From Lyophyllum atratum (lineage: Eukaryota > Basidiomycota > Agaricomycetes > Agaricales > Lyophyllaceae), in contig JACGCN010000001.1 in assembly GCA_014905825.1 (NCBI GenBank), forward strand, positions 434,001 to 498,000: DNA of 64,000 bases. The letters are read 5' to 3'. The notes beneath the pieces were generated by a model, which did not search any database, was not told where the DNA came from, and saw only the letters and a list, made by a program, of their open reading frames with translations. Of this stretch, positions 38,529 to 50,892 are shown piece after piece. The position numbers were made by a program, and so were the translations under genes. Numbering within the stretch: the stretch's first letter is position 1; each line of letters begins with the position of its first letter.

Positions 38529-39644
38529 ATCTGCGTACTAGCAGAACACCGCTCCTACCCCTGCCTTTAAATCAACCGGGATAGCATCTTGGGACAGAGG
38601 TTCTCGGCAGGAAACTCCAAGAAACTCTAGGCGATCACAGAGTCGGGCAGAAAAAGTGCGCGGTTGTCCTTCATAATAGTCATGGCGAGACGAGGACAAG
38701 GACTTGGTACGCTTGGACTCGGACTCGGTCAGTCTTGTGAAGGTGACCCGGGAGCACAGAGCAAACACCACGTGTGCATAAGTTTATCTTGCTGGGAGTA
38801 GGTGAGAATTTCCTAAATCATATTCTTGGCTTTCGACAGATTAGCCGTGAGGGAGCTTTTGTCCCGAAGGGTCCAAATACAATACTCCCAAAATAAATTA
38901 TTCGCGCAACCCTCCAAGAATAATTCAACGCGCAAGGTGAACTATAGTGCTGGAGATCTCGGAAACCATTCGAAGTATAGATCTAAAATCACTCAGATAC
39001 CATATTTCGTAGTCTCCCCCTCCCTAGACAGGCACAATCAGTCGTTCCTCCGTTCGTGCACGCCTAGTGTTTTACGAGAACCACAAAGGAAGGACTAGAA
39101 GTCCATCGTTTGATGCAGTGCTAGGCAGTGCTATGCAGTGCAAACACCTGTGGGTGTCTTTTCTCAGCTTTTCTCTGGTGTTCATCAACATACACCCGAT
39201 TCCCTTTGTCTCCGCAGTGTACCTTAAGAAACACGAGAGAAAAACTACCTAAAGCGTTTCTCCACGGTGTCATCGATAGACTTAGAGTCGTTTATGCTTA
39301 TCAAGAAACACTCATCACACACAGGATGTGGTTTTTGAGTGAGTTCAGGTTGAGTGATGTTTTAGATACGCGTGAATTACTACAACACGTCTTTTTCCCG
39401 CCGGTATTTCCCAAAAAAACACTAGTCGGCGCCAGCCTGAGCAAGTAAAAAGAGTTGGCATGCCGTGGTGGCCTGATAAGATAATTTACGTAAATGATTG
39501 ATCGGCCGCATCACGGGACTCACTTCATAACCTCCGACGCCAAAGGCTTGCGCTCGACGACTCGGCCTGGCGTGGCTGCCTCTTTCCTTCTTATCCCCTC
39601 ATCTATTCTTCCAAGCTCTATTCAGTGTCTATATTTCTGCTCAA
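38529..39644. promoter_or_regulatory. Long divergent upstream region, WOPR gene / elongin A
   Basis: 1116 bp without a convincing gene, between two head-to-head starts. A 77-codon minus frame at 38538-38771 ends just upstream of the WOPR ATG and may be leader sequence. TAGTGCTATGCAGTGC-type short repeats occur near 39116-39140. WOPR genes in other fungi often have long upstream control regions. Confidence 0.35.
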
Positions 39645-40897
39645 ATGAATTCGGAAGTAGATGCGCCTAGTAGGCGCTTACCAACTCTTGTACAACTGTG
39701 CCAACGAGGTACGGTCTTCGAACGCACAATCTTTCAATTAGAGATGCTGAAAATCATATTGTTGCACTAGTTAGTGGAAATAATATCGACTGTAAGAGTC
39801 CCTACTCGGATTTTGCAAACACTCCGCTCATTGTTACTCAGCTATCAGCAGTCTCGGCGATGACTTGAGTTATGATCTAGCTAAACCAATTCTCCAGCGC
39901 TGCGCTGCGGAACAACTTGTCCGACTAGAACAAGCTTCACCAGTACGTCCCTGCCATTATACGGACCTCTTTTCAATCCCTCACTGTGGTCTTCCGCAGC
40001 ACCTTCAAGCAAGTACTTCAGGTACGTTTCCGTTACCCTTGAATGTTAAAATGTCATTCATCCCATTCTGCGTTGTAGAGATTTGGAAGGACCTCTGCTA
40101 CGCATCTTATTCTCTTGCGATTGAGCGATACTCGATGGGGCCGGAGGGCGAACCACGATCATGGAAGGATCATTATTTTGTAAGTTGTCAGTTCTTCGAA
40201 GGTTCTTCTAATCATTCTCTTTCTTCCTTAGTTTTTAGGGGAGGAAGAGGCAAAGCGGTTAGAAGAAGCAAGCGCCAAGCTACGTAACCAGAGACTTGAA
40301 GCAGACGAACGCAAGAAAGAACGGGAAGTTAAAATTACAGATCGTCTCCCACCTCCGAAACGCCAACGGACCGGATGTATGTTGCTATATCCCATTCCGC
40401 GAGTTTTGCATCTAACCTTTTCTCCAGGGGGTTCAAATCCAGCACCCAAGTCGCTTTTCCAGAAGACGCGCACAGAGGCGTCCAAGCTCCAGAAGAGCAT
40501 GTACCACGCACGCATACTCCCCCCAATGCCGCAGAATGGGAAAAAATACTGCGTCCTCCCGAAACCTCCTAATGCCACAATGGAGTTCTTACCGCCCTCA
40601 ACCGGTACAAGTCGAGTCATTGTGAACAATGTGGTCCATCGCCGTCCGATCGCTTCTTCAACAAACTCGTCCACACCCGAGAAATCAGCTTCTCCTTCTT
40701 GCGCACGAGCTACATCTTCACCTTCACCGCCAAAGTATTCCCCTAGTCTCGCAGGAGCCCCAAACAAACACCCGTTACGTGCAGATACCTCCGCGACCAC
40801 CGAATCATCCCCGCTCAAACCCCCGGCCCCAGCGAAACGGGACCCAATGGCATCTTTGTTCGTACCCAAGCGTCGGGCCTACTCGCAGCTCCCTTGA
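39645..40897 (+). CDS. Elongin A family protein
   Basis: Elongin A joins elongin C in transcription elongation and in a cullin ligase that removes stalled RNA polymerase II. The protein starts MNSEVDAPSRRLPTLVQLCQ. Joined exons give SLGDDLSYDLAKPILQR, CAAEQLVRLEQASP and EIWKDLCYASYSLAIERYSM, the BC-box/F-box-like N-terminal core, then GEEEAKRLEEASAKLRNQRL, DRLPPPKRQRTG and a Ser/Pro-rich C-terminus ending KRRAYSQLP. The second join (CAC TA before GTTAGT, to CAGTCTC) was chosen because other donors break the frame. Length is about 330 aa, shorter than animal elongin A but usual for fungi. Basic and proline-rich tail motifs such as PAPAKRDPMASLFVPKRR are seen in relatives. Confidence 0.85.
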
Positions 40898-42315
40898 TTC
40901 GCATCTCCGTCCATGACTCACTTGGATTGCATCTATAACCTATGTTTTCTGTTCAACGCTTTCATTCTCTTTCCTTCCGCATCTAGACCTTGATGCGGGC
41001 TATCTTCTCGCCAAATGTACTTTATAGAATCACAGAAGACACCACCGTCTTCTAATCGTGGCGAACGAGGTCTCCCACGAAATCACCACCAGCACCATCA
41101 GTACCCCTACCCGAATTTCGGCGACAGCGTATTCTGGTTTGTATAGATAGAACATAATTATTCCATACTGCAGATCTACCAATGACAGCCCCCGTTTGGT
41201 TGGGTATCTAACATTGCCGGTAGTGTACTGGACAGCTTTCTCCTATACCCGGCTTAAGAAAGATTTTGACTGTAGCTCTGTGCCTGGCTGCCTGTAGGTG
41301 CTCGTACTATCTTGGGATCTGACCGCTACTTTAACCTCTTCGTGCCTTCTCGACGCAGAACTTGATTTTGATAACAGCCGCCCGCTTCCTCGTTCTCCAG
41401 GGCGCGTCAAAAATAGGATTCGGCGGTAAGAACGCGGCACTAAGTGCATTGGCTAGGGAGTGAGAAAATGGCATTACTTCAGGACTCGAGTGGAGGCTTG
41501 TAGGATATGCAATAGCGGATGGACGTAGCTCGAGGCAGACGATCATAGATGCAAGACTCTCTGCTTCCAGCATAACGTCTTCACTCTGTGATACCCATGT
41601 TTGCCGGAAGAAAGCGGCTGCAGACCAACTTATTCCCAGAATGAGCAAGGCCACCGAGTATTAGTAGAACCCGCTTTTGACAGGACACTAAACCATGGTA
41701 CTGTTTGTTGCCCTCGTCCAAGCTATTTGCTGCGTACGAAAGGACAAATTGCCATCAGTATTCCAGGCTTCGTTCTGGATTGTTCAAGAATAGGGAGATG
41801 AAGGCGTGGTGTTGTGCTGCGTGTCGTTGGTGTCGAAGTCTTATCCCTGGCGGATGGATATGCTCAAGTGGCGAAGTCCATACTTCCCAAAATGCCATGA
41901 GAAAGGGAGATTACGAATACCCTGGGCCCTAAGTTGAAAACGATCGGCGACGTGCTTTTGCAGCTCCTTGATCGCATGCTAACGAAGGTGAGGGTTTGAG
42001 GAGTAGGGTTGGCGAGCCGGACAAGCGGTACAATCTTCATAATTATAATTGATTGCGTGCCAACCAAGGTGAGGGTTCGCGGAACACGTTTGGCGTGCCA
42101 GACGGGCGGGTAAGTTTCTTCAGAAAATTCTATTCTGTGCTGTAAGATATGTCCTCGTTGAGATTGTGTTGTTACTATGCAAAAACGATGATGACAAGGA
42201 TGATCAGTGTGAGAGTATCAAATGTAATAATGCGCAGGAGAGCCGTGTTGAAGGGGGGTCGTTACAATGCAATGTCGAGTCGTGGTTGGTGTTAGGCGTC
42301 ACACCTACGCGGGGG
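40898..42315. other. 1.4-kb convergent gap, no supported gene
   Basis: Lies between the stops of elongin A and GID7. A minus frame at 41331-41654 is open for about 100 codons and is preceded by CTACTAATA and an acceptor-like TCTGCAG, so it could be an exon, but it has no ATG, no partner exon and no recognisable product. A diverged tandem duplication sits at 41974-42135. Confidence 0.4.
41974..42135 (+). repeat. Two diverged tandem copies of an 81-bp unit
   Basis: Copy 1 begins GCATGCTAACGAAGGTGAGG at 41974; copy 2 begins GCGTGCCAACCAAGGTGAGG at 42055. After the shared GAGGGTT both continue with TTGGCG-GCC-GAC and then GTA-----TCTTCA at matching spacing, with many substitutions. This looks like an old tandem duplication. 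No function is apparent. Confidence 0.6.
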
Positions 42316-44980
42316 CTAAATCTCCTCACCATCGGCGCCCCACCGTTGCCGCGTCTTCCCCTTCCCGCTCCCGTTCTCCACGCATGTCAGCGGCTGCGCG
42401 GTCTCTTCGACCATCATCTCCGGCGGCGCCTCCCATATTCGGACCGTGTGGTCGTCCGAACATGACGCGAACATACGGTGATTCCGTGGGTTCCACGCGA
42501 CAGAATTGACACTGCCTTCGCCATGCCCAAATAGAATCTCCAGCAGGGTGCCAGTGTCGCGGTGCCATACATACACATTTCCATCTATCACCCACGTGTC
42601 AATGCCATCCTCATAATAAAAAAGACGCGACGAACCTTCACTCCCACTGACGACGAAATTGCCATCATACCCGCCAAAGCAACTCCGGATCACATGCCGC
42701 CCTTGTCGCTGTCCCGTGTACTTGCGCGACAATCGTTCCGCGTCGAGGTCCCAAAGGTGAATTTCCTGCACCCCGAACAAACAAAGGCATCAGCCCACAT
42801 TCCATTCGCGCACGGAAATCTCTCACGTCGGGTGCATGGTTGATGAGAGCAAACCGCGAGTTCTGCGACACCTTGACGCTTGTGAGTTCACCGTCCAACC
42901 GAATGGATCTGTCAAAGAGGAAGAACAAGATATCCGCGCGTCAGAAAATCGCGTCTCTTTACAGTAAAACGGAAAGAAAGCAAGGAACGAGCGAACGGGC
43001 AAATGAGGGAATTAATCTCTGGAAACCATAATACGCACGATTCCACCTGCTTCGTCGCCAAATCATAAATAATCATCCTATTCTCAGACGCCTTGGCCGC
43101 CGCAGCACCGGCAGCAGCAGCGTCGCCAGGCGTCGCGTCTCTCCCTGCTATGCCATCCCCTACCGCGCTGATAGGGAGGTGGTGCATCCCGACGGTCACC
43201 AGCCGTGCGAAATCGGGCGTGACGGCGAGGTCGGTTATCCGGATGCCCGTCGTGCCCCATTTCTCCCGAAGGTTCCCGTCTGCGTCCTATAGAAGGGAAA
43301 GCAAACGAGTGAGTAACCGATGCAATAAGCGCCCCGTGCGGCGGAGCACGAGTAGATGTTATTAGAATGCTGTCGTACCCATTGTATGATGTTGCGATCG
43401 AGGCCGCCGGAGATGAAACCCGACCCGTCTGGCAGCCATGCGAGAGCGGTTACGGTTTCCGAATGGAGGTCAAGAGAGCGGATACAAAGACCCGTCTGAA
43501 CGGAAAGAAAGTCTCGGTTCTTTTACTACGAAGAGTATCTTCCGAATCACGTACCTTGGTATTCCAGATCTTGATGTAGTTCTCCGCACTCGTTAACAGT
43601 ATCGAGTCATCCTTCGACCACGCTAAACAGCCGACCGCATAAGGATGGTCTTTCAATATTCTATGAGGTGTCCACTCTGTTGCCGAAGTCTCTGCATCAT
43701 ACTGGCACGCGGAATATATCAACATCCTCATGCGAACAGAAGCCACACCAATCAACATACATGAATCCGCCATATAATCGCGGTCTTGTCTTTACTCGCG
43801 GTGGCCAAATAGCAGCCATCGTGGCTCCATTCCATATTCCACACTTCATCGGTGTGGACTTCCAGAATAGTCGTCGTGATCCGGGGGAATGCGGATTTCT
43901 TGCAGTGGTGGTCAGTGTATAGAGAAAATGCTGATGAATCTGAAGGTGAGTTGTGGTATAAACATTGCTGCCGCTGATGTGCTTGTGCTTGATTGAGTAA
44001 TGTCGAGAAACGCCGTTGTGGGATCATGATAGAGGAGGGGATGTATCCTGTTTGTTTACGCGGTTTAGAATCAAAGGGAGAAGCTGAAAGAAAGGAACAT
44101 ACGTTGTAAGTTATTGAGTAGTTGCCGTCGTGACGCCCCGGATGCTCCATCCCACCCTGCACGGTGCCGTAGATCGTCTGATTCGGAGCACATCATTAAA
44201 CTGGGTCCGCCCCCATAGGTTTAGCAGGCAGCACAGCGAGGACCAACAGCGAATAACACACCTTGATAGCGTATGCAGCTGATCCGAATCCACATTCATA
44301 GGTGCAAGCTCATGACGCAACACATGCAGCGCGGAAGTCGTCTTCTTAGCCTCTAGAAGCTCCAGGTACTTCTGCTGGCTAATAAGGAACTTTGCATCCT
44401 ACAGAACGAGTTAGTTACAGCTACGATACGCGTGAATTTCAGTATATAAAACTTACCCATAGGCCATCATCCTCACTGACGCCCAAGCGCATTAGCGCAG
44501 CTTCCGCCTTGGTCCACGAGCCATCCAAAATATACTGCCTGAAATCATACACCTCCGGCTCCTCCATGACATAGCCAGACTCCGCTTCCAGCGTCGCTGC
44601 AGATTCACTATCAAAGCAATGAGCCCGCCTTCCAAAGAAACACGAGGACAGAGCGAAACGCACATATACCCGACGTCCCGCAAGCTCTGTATCACGAGGC
44701 GCACGAACTCCTCGCGGTCAACGTAGGAGTCATCGTACAGGGTCGTGCCCGGCAGATTAAGCTTCGCGATCGCCTTGCCGTGCTTGGACGCGGTGCCCCC
44801 CGATGTGCACGATGCGCCATTGCCGTTGGTCGCGGCGAAGCCATTGGTGGACGATGCAAACCCGTTGCCGTTCGTATGGCCATTCGTGTGATCGAGGCCG
44901 GCGCTGGAGGGCCCCGCGTGTGCGGTGAAGTCGGGCGAAGCGGAGAGGGTCGAGTCGTGGTCACTGTCGGTGAAGCGCAT
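42316..44980 (-). CDS. GID7: GID/CTLH ubiquitin ligase subunit Gid7 (WDR26 homolog)
   Basis: The GID/CTLH ligase degrades metabolic enzymes, and Gid7/WDR26 is its WD40 supramolecular-assembly subunit. The N-terminus is Ser/Asn/Gly-rich. A LisH motif, REEFVRLVIQSLRDVGY joined to ESAATLEAESG, comes first. A CTLH region follows with FRQYILDGSWTKAEAALMRL, DAKFLISQQKYLELLEAKKT and ALHVLRHELAPM. The C-terminal WD40 repeats include HTDEVWNMEWSHDGCYLATA, SKDKTAIIW, LKDHPYAVGCLAWSKDDSIL, ETVTALAWLPDGSGFISGG, EIHLWDLDAERLSRKYTGQ and FASCSDDHTVRIWEAP. The order LisH-CTLH-WD40 is diagnostic. The start is the ATG at 44980-44978; the Pro-rich frame upstream is in another phase and reads as leader. An Ala-rich insert (AAAAGAAAAKA) lies in a late blade. 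Confidence 0.92.
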
Positions 44981-47347
44981 CGTTGTAGTGGAGCGGAGGG
45001 GGGAGGGGGCGTGATCGATGGTGATGCGGGAGAAAGAGGCGTTATGGGTGTTGGTTCGTTGTCGCTTGCGGGCTCGGTCTGTTTCTGGAGCGTAAAAGGG
45101 GCATGCGGAGAGATGGGCACGATAAATTAGTCACGAGTCAAAGGCGTGTTAACAAAGGTGAATGGTGCGGTACCGTTGTGGGAGGCAGAGGGGAGGCCGG
45201 AACTGCTGCTGCTGCTACTGTTGGACTCCTGCTCGAGCTCGGACCTGGAGCGGGTAGCTGGAACGAGGCTTTGAGATTGTTCTGAGGTGGTTGAGGCCCC
45301 TGTGGTCGAAGGACTTCCACTGGCTGTCCTGAGTTCCAGAGCAGCAGGGGGGAGAGAATCCCGCGTAGGGGTTGTAGGAGGATCAATGGTGACTAGAGAC
45401 TATACAGGTTGCAGTGTTGGTGGAGAAAAGTCAAGTTTGGTAGACTTTGAAGCCACCTTTATTGTCGACTACAACTCGCTAAAGGGTGTTATTGAGACAA
45501 TATCAAAGCTGCATGGTGGCGTTGCCTCATCGCGCATTACCGTCGTTATCATCTCTGGCTACAACGACAATAGTTCTCGCAACATACAATATAGCTACTG
45601 CGTTTCCATCTGCCCTCTGTGGTGGGATATCGATGCGAATATTGTCACACAAGAATCCAAGTGTGATCCCAATTATGTCACCGCAGTCCATGCAGTACAA
45701 CACAACAGGACAGGAACACGTTTCTGGAGAGAAAGGCCTTTCAGACCGCAAGCGACGCTTGGAACCTTGGAACATGCCCGGACTGCTGGAAGAGCGAGTA
45801 TTCTCGACAATTATGGACAGCTGGCATTCCAACTTGAGTGGGAACACTATCAGAATACCAGCACTAAGTAGATGAATAGTTAGTTAGCTTGATGCCTTTA
45901 TATTGACGCTATCACTGTAAGATCCTGACTCGACAGCCACCCCAGCCGTCTCGGCGTTCCCCGCGGCGGCCGGGGACTAACTTTGAAACGATGCACGTTC
46001 TGTTCTGTTCGGGATCCATCCAGCTGTCCACCCCATCTTTTCTTTCATAAGCACGACCTTGAACCAGCATCACTCGGCCGAGGCATCCTGTCTCGCCTCT
46101 GAATCCCCTGTTCAAAGTTGAAGCACTCCTGCCATCCTGAAACCTCGGATGGAGAGAGAGCACGCCATACGTCGTGTCGCCCATATCTAAAACTCAAGGA
46201 AAGATCTATCCTTGTCCACGTCCAAGTCAATTGCGGACCGATAATAATTAGTAACGTTCGACTGTATTCCATAGTGACGTTCGTCTATTCAAGTTGCGGC
46301 CTTCCGCGGTTGGGTGGAGTAAACACGTCTTACTACGTGCGCTCAGACCAGCAACATGATGATAGTAGGATAGGGTAGGGATCATCATCCGCAGAGAAAA
46401 AGGGTTACCGGGCAATTGCAAACTTTCGATGAGCGCACGTTGAGTCACTTCGAGCGTCAGTGGTGCTCTGACTCTGAGTCTCGATCATGGCCCAAAGCAC
46501 GTCATGCTCGAAATTTTTCGGCGGGCTAATGCAGGAACAGGGCGAGTCATCCACTAGCGAAGGTAGAACATTCAGCAGTATTGTGAATTGTGTATTGATT
46601 ATGCGTATGCGACGAGCGACATTGGAAAACTAGTAGGTACGAATGCATTTTTGTATGAAGAGGAGGGGCAATGTTTTCATTCGTAAAGGACGTCGTTAAA
46701 CCGAATTGAATTTGGTTCCGTGCGGGGTAGAAAGTTACCACAGAGAAAGACAGGGGAACCATGTGTGCCTGGACGTAGCGTATGTAAGATGTGATGAGTA
46801 CTAGGGATGAGATGCAATATGCGATGCGAGATGCGAAGTGTTGGGACTTGAATGGACGGCGGGAATAGATAAGAACGACAGGCTGAAATGATGTTGATGT
46901 TCCACCGCGGAAACATAGCGAAAAGGGGTGAATGGCAGGGCGCGTGATGTTGAAATCGCGATAGATGGAATAGAACGCCATCCCCCCTGGAGGCATCAGA
47001 ATAAGGCATGCGATTGGTTACAGGTGGAAAAATTCGGTGAGACTGGTAGTGCGGTATTCCTTTTTGACGAAAGCTACGGAAGACGAAAGTATATTTTGCT
47101 GATATGAGGAGTGGATCGATTGACTTGAATTGTACTGGATGGAAGATTGCTGAAAAAGAGATGGCTTGATGCGGGTGGGTCCGTGCCAAGATGCGAGCCC
47201 GTTCCGTGCCAGCCGGGCGTTTTGTTTTGATGCTCCTCCTTGTGTGGTATGGACGGTTATTCGTTTTGTTCGTGAGGAGGCATTTTTACAGAACAGAAAA
47301 GCAGTTGAGTAGCGAGATGGGAAAGAAAGCAGGGGTAGGACATGATG
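44981..47347. other. 2.4-kb gap without a supported gene
   Basis: Lies upstream of GID7 and downstream of the Ecl1-like gene. The part near 45000-45400 is low-complexity GC-rich sequence with CTGCTGCTGCTGCTA-type repeats, likely GID7 leader and promoter. A plus frame at 45287-45871 and minus frames at 46547-47189 are open but have no recognisable product; the latter fit the Ecl1-like 3' region. Confidence 0.4.
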
Positions 47348-48674
47348 CTATAGAACTCGACTTGGCCGACCGCCGAGCGCTCGTTCCCTGTCCAACAACC
47401 CACTCCGCCCATACCCAAACCCGGGTGCATCCACATCAACCTCTGCCTTTGCACGGCCCCTGGTCTTCCGGAATCCGGGAGACAGGGCGCCCTCCGCTCT
47501 GCTCGCAGTGGCTAAGGCACGGTTGTGGTCCTCAAGCGCCACCGTCGACAACATCATCTTAGGGGGCGGAGAGATGCTCCGGCGCACAGGAGCGCGGCCA
47601 CGACAGAGGCCGGAAACTGATGACCAATCTGTGGCGCCCTCGTCATCTGCCTGGCTCTCCTGAGAGTAGAAGGCCGCTGAGTTGAACTGTGGCAGTCCGC
47701 CCCTCGAACGCGAGCGAGAGCTTGAATCTCCAGAGCACCAACTGCCCCTGGAGCCACCTTGCACACGTCGACGACCTCGGGGGGTAGGATGTGGGGCCGT
47801 CGATGAAAGAGTAGAGGAAGAGTGGGTAAGGCTGGCTGAAGGTAATTTTGATAACTTTGGCGTTGGCGGCGAGCGACGTGCGATGGTTTTGCCGGACGAA
47901 GAAGATACAGGGGATATGTGAGTTCCGTCGGCTAGGTTGGACATTTGCAGCAATGAGAAATAGGCCGGCAGGCTCGCGCGGTTCCGCTTGGACTTTGTTG
48001 AGACCGGCTTTGTGATATGAAACTCGGGCTCGGACTCGTCTCGGGACGAAAATCCGATGTCAGAATATCCGGCGTCATCATCGGGGATGGACAGATGGGA
48101 ATGGAGAGGGGCACTCCGGGGTGCCTCCTGCACGTGCGAAGAGCTAGTGCGACCGTGAGGGTTAGAGACGGTGGACCGGTTGTTCGTGCCGGATGGACGC
48201 CTTGCATACGAGAGGGCGGAAGGCTTCATCGAGTCGAGGAAGTTGGCGGACTTTGAGCTGCCTTCGTAAAGGGAGTCTGCGCTTTCATGAAAGCGATTGA
48301 TGCGGTAGCTGCTGACGCCGAAAGGAGCGCCGTCGTCTTCGTCGTCTGTGACCGCAGACCAGGAGGTGGATGAGGCAGAAGATGAGGAGACGGAGTAGTG
48401 GTGGCGACCGCGGGTGTATTTGTTGAGGGCCGAGCCGAGGGCTGAAGGGACAAGGGCTGGAACATCGGCGCCGGTTGCGTAGCCTAGGTTTGGAGATGAC
48501 ACGGCACTGGAGGCAGAGGATATTGAGGGTGAGGATGTATCTTGGCTCTGGCAGTCTTCACTGCAGTAGGCGAGGCTGTGCGGGGGGTAAGGGGGTGGGG
48601 TGGAGGGAAGAGAAGGATACATACGCATCGTCGTTGAGGTGTTTGCCGCAGACCAGGCATATCTCCTCGAACAT
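47348..48674 (-). CDS. Ecl1-like (life-span regulatory factor type) zinc protein
   Basis: The first exon reads MFEEICLVCGKHLNDDA and joins LAYCSEDCQSQD after a GTATGT intron, making a CxxC...CxxxC metal site like that of the short Ecl1 family linked to stress and chronological life span in fission yeast. The rest, about 400 residues, is almost all low complexity: Ser-rich (SPSISSASSAVSSPN), a conserved-looking HHYSVSSSSASSTSW and Arg/Ser stretches (SGDSSSRSRSRGG), with a stop at 47348. Only the N-terminal 30 residues carry the family signal. Basidiomycete homologs are commonly this long, but function in this group is inferred only from the zinc motif. A nuclear regulator or co-activator role is plausible, not shown. 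Confidence 0.72.
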
Positions 48675-50892
48675 TGTGGGAGGGGATGAGGGAAAGACAG
48701 GGCGGAGTGGCTGGGCTTTATATAGGAGACCCAGGTCGCGACCAGTCCCAAACGAAAAACGTTTTTGAGGCGACAAGTGACTCCATTCGGCTATAAATAC
48801 AGGACACGTGACGTGCTTCTGTCGAATCACACAGGGACTTCCGCCGAGGCCCAAAGGAAACGAGATCTGCATCTGGATCCATCTGCGCATGCGTTGTTCG
48901 CGACCCCCACCTTCCAACGATTCGATTTTCCTCAGCGTGATATGACTCAAACCGTGCGCCATCACACGTTTGGTCTCATGACTCCCTCCCTCCGCAAACG
49001 TGTGGCGTGCAAGCTCGCCACGTTCACGCCTTGCTCACCATTCCCGCCTCGTTATCCACCTCAAGCTCAAGAGTCAACACCCCTCGGATCGGTATTTTTT
49101 TTCTAAAAAACTCGTGACATGTGATGTCAGCAATCACTCTGTTTGATTTCCTTTCTGGGCCGCTAGGCAGCCTGAGCAGACGTCATGGATGATGCTCTTG
49201 ACCACCGCCGCATTTCGCCTCGTCGCTATACCAATCCTGTGACGACGCGCAGCTGAAAATGGATTTATTGTTCGCGGCTGCAGTGACCGCGAGACCAAAT
49301 CAAACCTCCCCACAGTCACGCAATACAAGTCGTCGGCAACGTAATTGTAAAACACAAGAGGGAAATTCGCAGCGTGTTCGCAGCCAAACTCACACCCATG
49401 TCTCATTCAGTGTCATTATCCAGTAGCGCAGTAGCCCCTGTACCCACAAGAATATAAATGACGCGTCTATGCACGACATCGAGTGGAACGCCCGCAGTCG
49501 CCGCCCGGCCTGGCCCGCCGATTGCGTGTGTGACCTTCAAGTTGCACATCACATCCATATTAGACACCGCTCATGCAATGTGATCATTAACTGCCTGGGG
49601 ACGGCTTCCCAGCTTCTGTATTTTCACCGACTTCTTCAATCAAAATTCCAGCAACTTCCATACCTAACCTCGAATGGGTCCGCATCAGTCAGAGGACGTC
49701 GAAGTGTGGCACGCGTTCGCGGCACTAGTACCGCAGGTATTTTCAGAATCCTTCCTTGCACCTTGCATACCCCTGCTGAGACTATCGACAACGTTGCGGC
49801 AATGGGTTAGTCTATATATACCTACATTGACTTTATCTTGGAGCTGGCGTTCTGGATGTTCCCCTTGCCAGCTGCTTCTCAATCCACTGATGCGAATAAA
49901 GTATACGTACATATTCGAATACGTTCCTGTGGCCGTGGGCGCAGTTCCTCGTCAGAACGAGTCACCAGTGCTCAATCCCAGTCAGAAATCCCAAAAGTAG
50001 GTCCATTCTTGGCGCACATGTGCTTCTTCCCAAACCATCTGCATACTCGTCCCTTGATCCAAGGCAGGACAATGGCCGATCGCGAGATGTATAGGAACGC
50101 GTGCAGGGTCTTGGTTATTCCTTGAGGCAGCAAAGTTAGTCGTAAGGCAACTCTAAGCGCTACAAAACCACGACGACGCAAATTTTTGTGCTTGACTTGT
50201 CGTAACATGGACCCATATACACCTCCAAATAAGTATGCCGATACGCGAATTCCCATCGCGCCATTGTTCTGCGTTACGCACCCTTGATTTCCATCTCGAT
50301 ATGTATCTGTTTTTCCTCGATTGAATAAACCATGTCACGTTCAAACACCACAAATACGCACTCCCGTAACGGGGTGCTGAGATCTTACGGAAAAAGATAA
50401 TTACCCCGCGCCAGAAAGAGGTTACAATGATCATCTCACGGGCGCGAGATCCCCAGGAAGCCGGCAACGATGAATGGATTAGGATGCTTGCAATTGCGAG
50501 TGATGTGGTAGGAAGAGAAGAGAAGAAGTCTAGCCCCAAAAAACACACGGATATCTACTATATAAGCGTCCCTCCGAAGACAGAAAAAAGACAAGGATGT
50601 GTACACAAATGCATTAGAAAGAAAGTACCCCAGAAAACAGGTGCTGTCAGGGCTGATTACCCGGGGGCACCACTACACCCGTCCCCGGAGTCGCTGGAGC
50701 CTATTCTGCAGGCGTTATGCATGATGAGAGAGCGTGATGGATACGTGCAGGTGATAAGATGATGGGTAGACCATACAAACATCTCTCTGGGACACGTAGA
50801 TTCATGCCAAACTAACTGAGCAGGACAGCTGTCCAACCTGCACTGACGCTCCCCCCCTCAGGAACAAACGGCTGGTGGCGGATGACCAGTCA
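48675..50892. other. 2.2-kb gap without a supported gene
   Basis: Upstream region of the Ecl1-like gene and 3' side of VPS54. A plus-strand ATG at 49674 starts MGPHQSEDVEVWHAFAALVP and can be extended through two possible introns, but the product is not recognised and the joins are weak. Otherwise nothing is seen. Confidence 0.35.

Noticed and set aside
40425..40445. GGGTTCAAATCC resembles a tRNA T-arm.
   Set aside because: It lies within the elongin A coding exon region, and no acceptor stem, D-arm or anticodon arm can be formed around it.
41331..41654. A 100-codon minus-strand frame preceded by a branch-point-like CTACTAATA and an acceptor-like TCTGCAG.
   Set aside because: It has no ATG, no partner exon with matching phase and no known product. 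It is noted only as a possible exon.
45500..45700. A minus-strand frame starting MDCGDIIGITLGFL, like the N-terminus of Pmp3-type plasma membrane proteolipids.
   Set aside because: The following sequence has no FPP block and no second hydrophobic helix in any frame or simple splice, so it looks like a chance match.
45287..45871. A 194-codon plus-strand open frame upstream of GID7.
   Set aside because: The frame starts in low-complexity GC-rich sequence, has no recognisable domain, and overlaps an equally open frame on the other strand.
46547..47189. Two long overlapping minus-strand frames downstream of the Ecl1-like gene.
   Set aside because: There is no splice support or known domain. They fit 3' untranslated sequence.
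49674..50000. A possible small plus-strand gene starting MGPHQSEDVEVWHAF.
   Set aside because: Two introns can be drawn, but several alternative joins are equally good and the product resembles nothing known.
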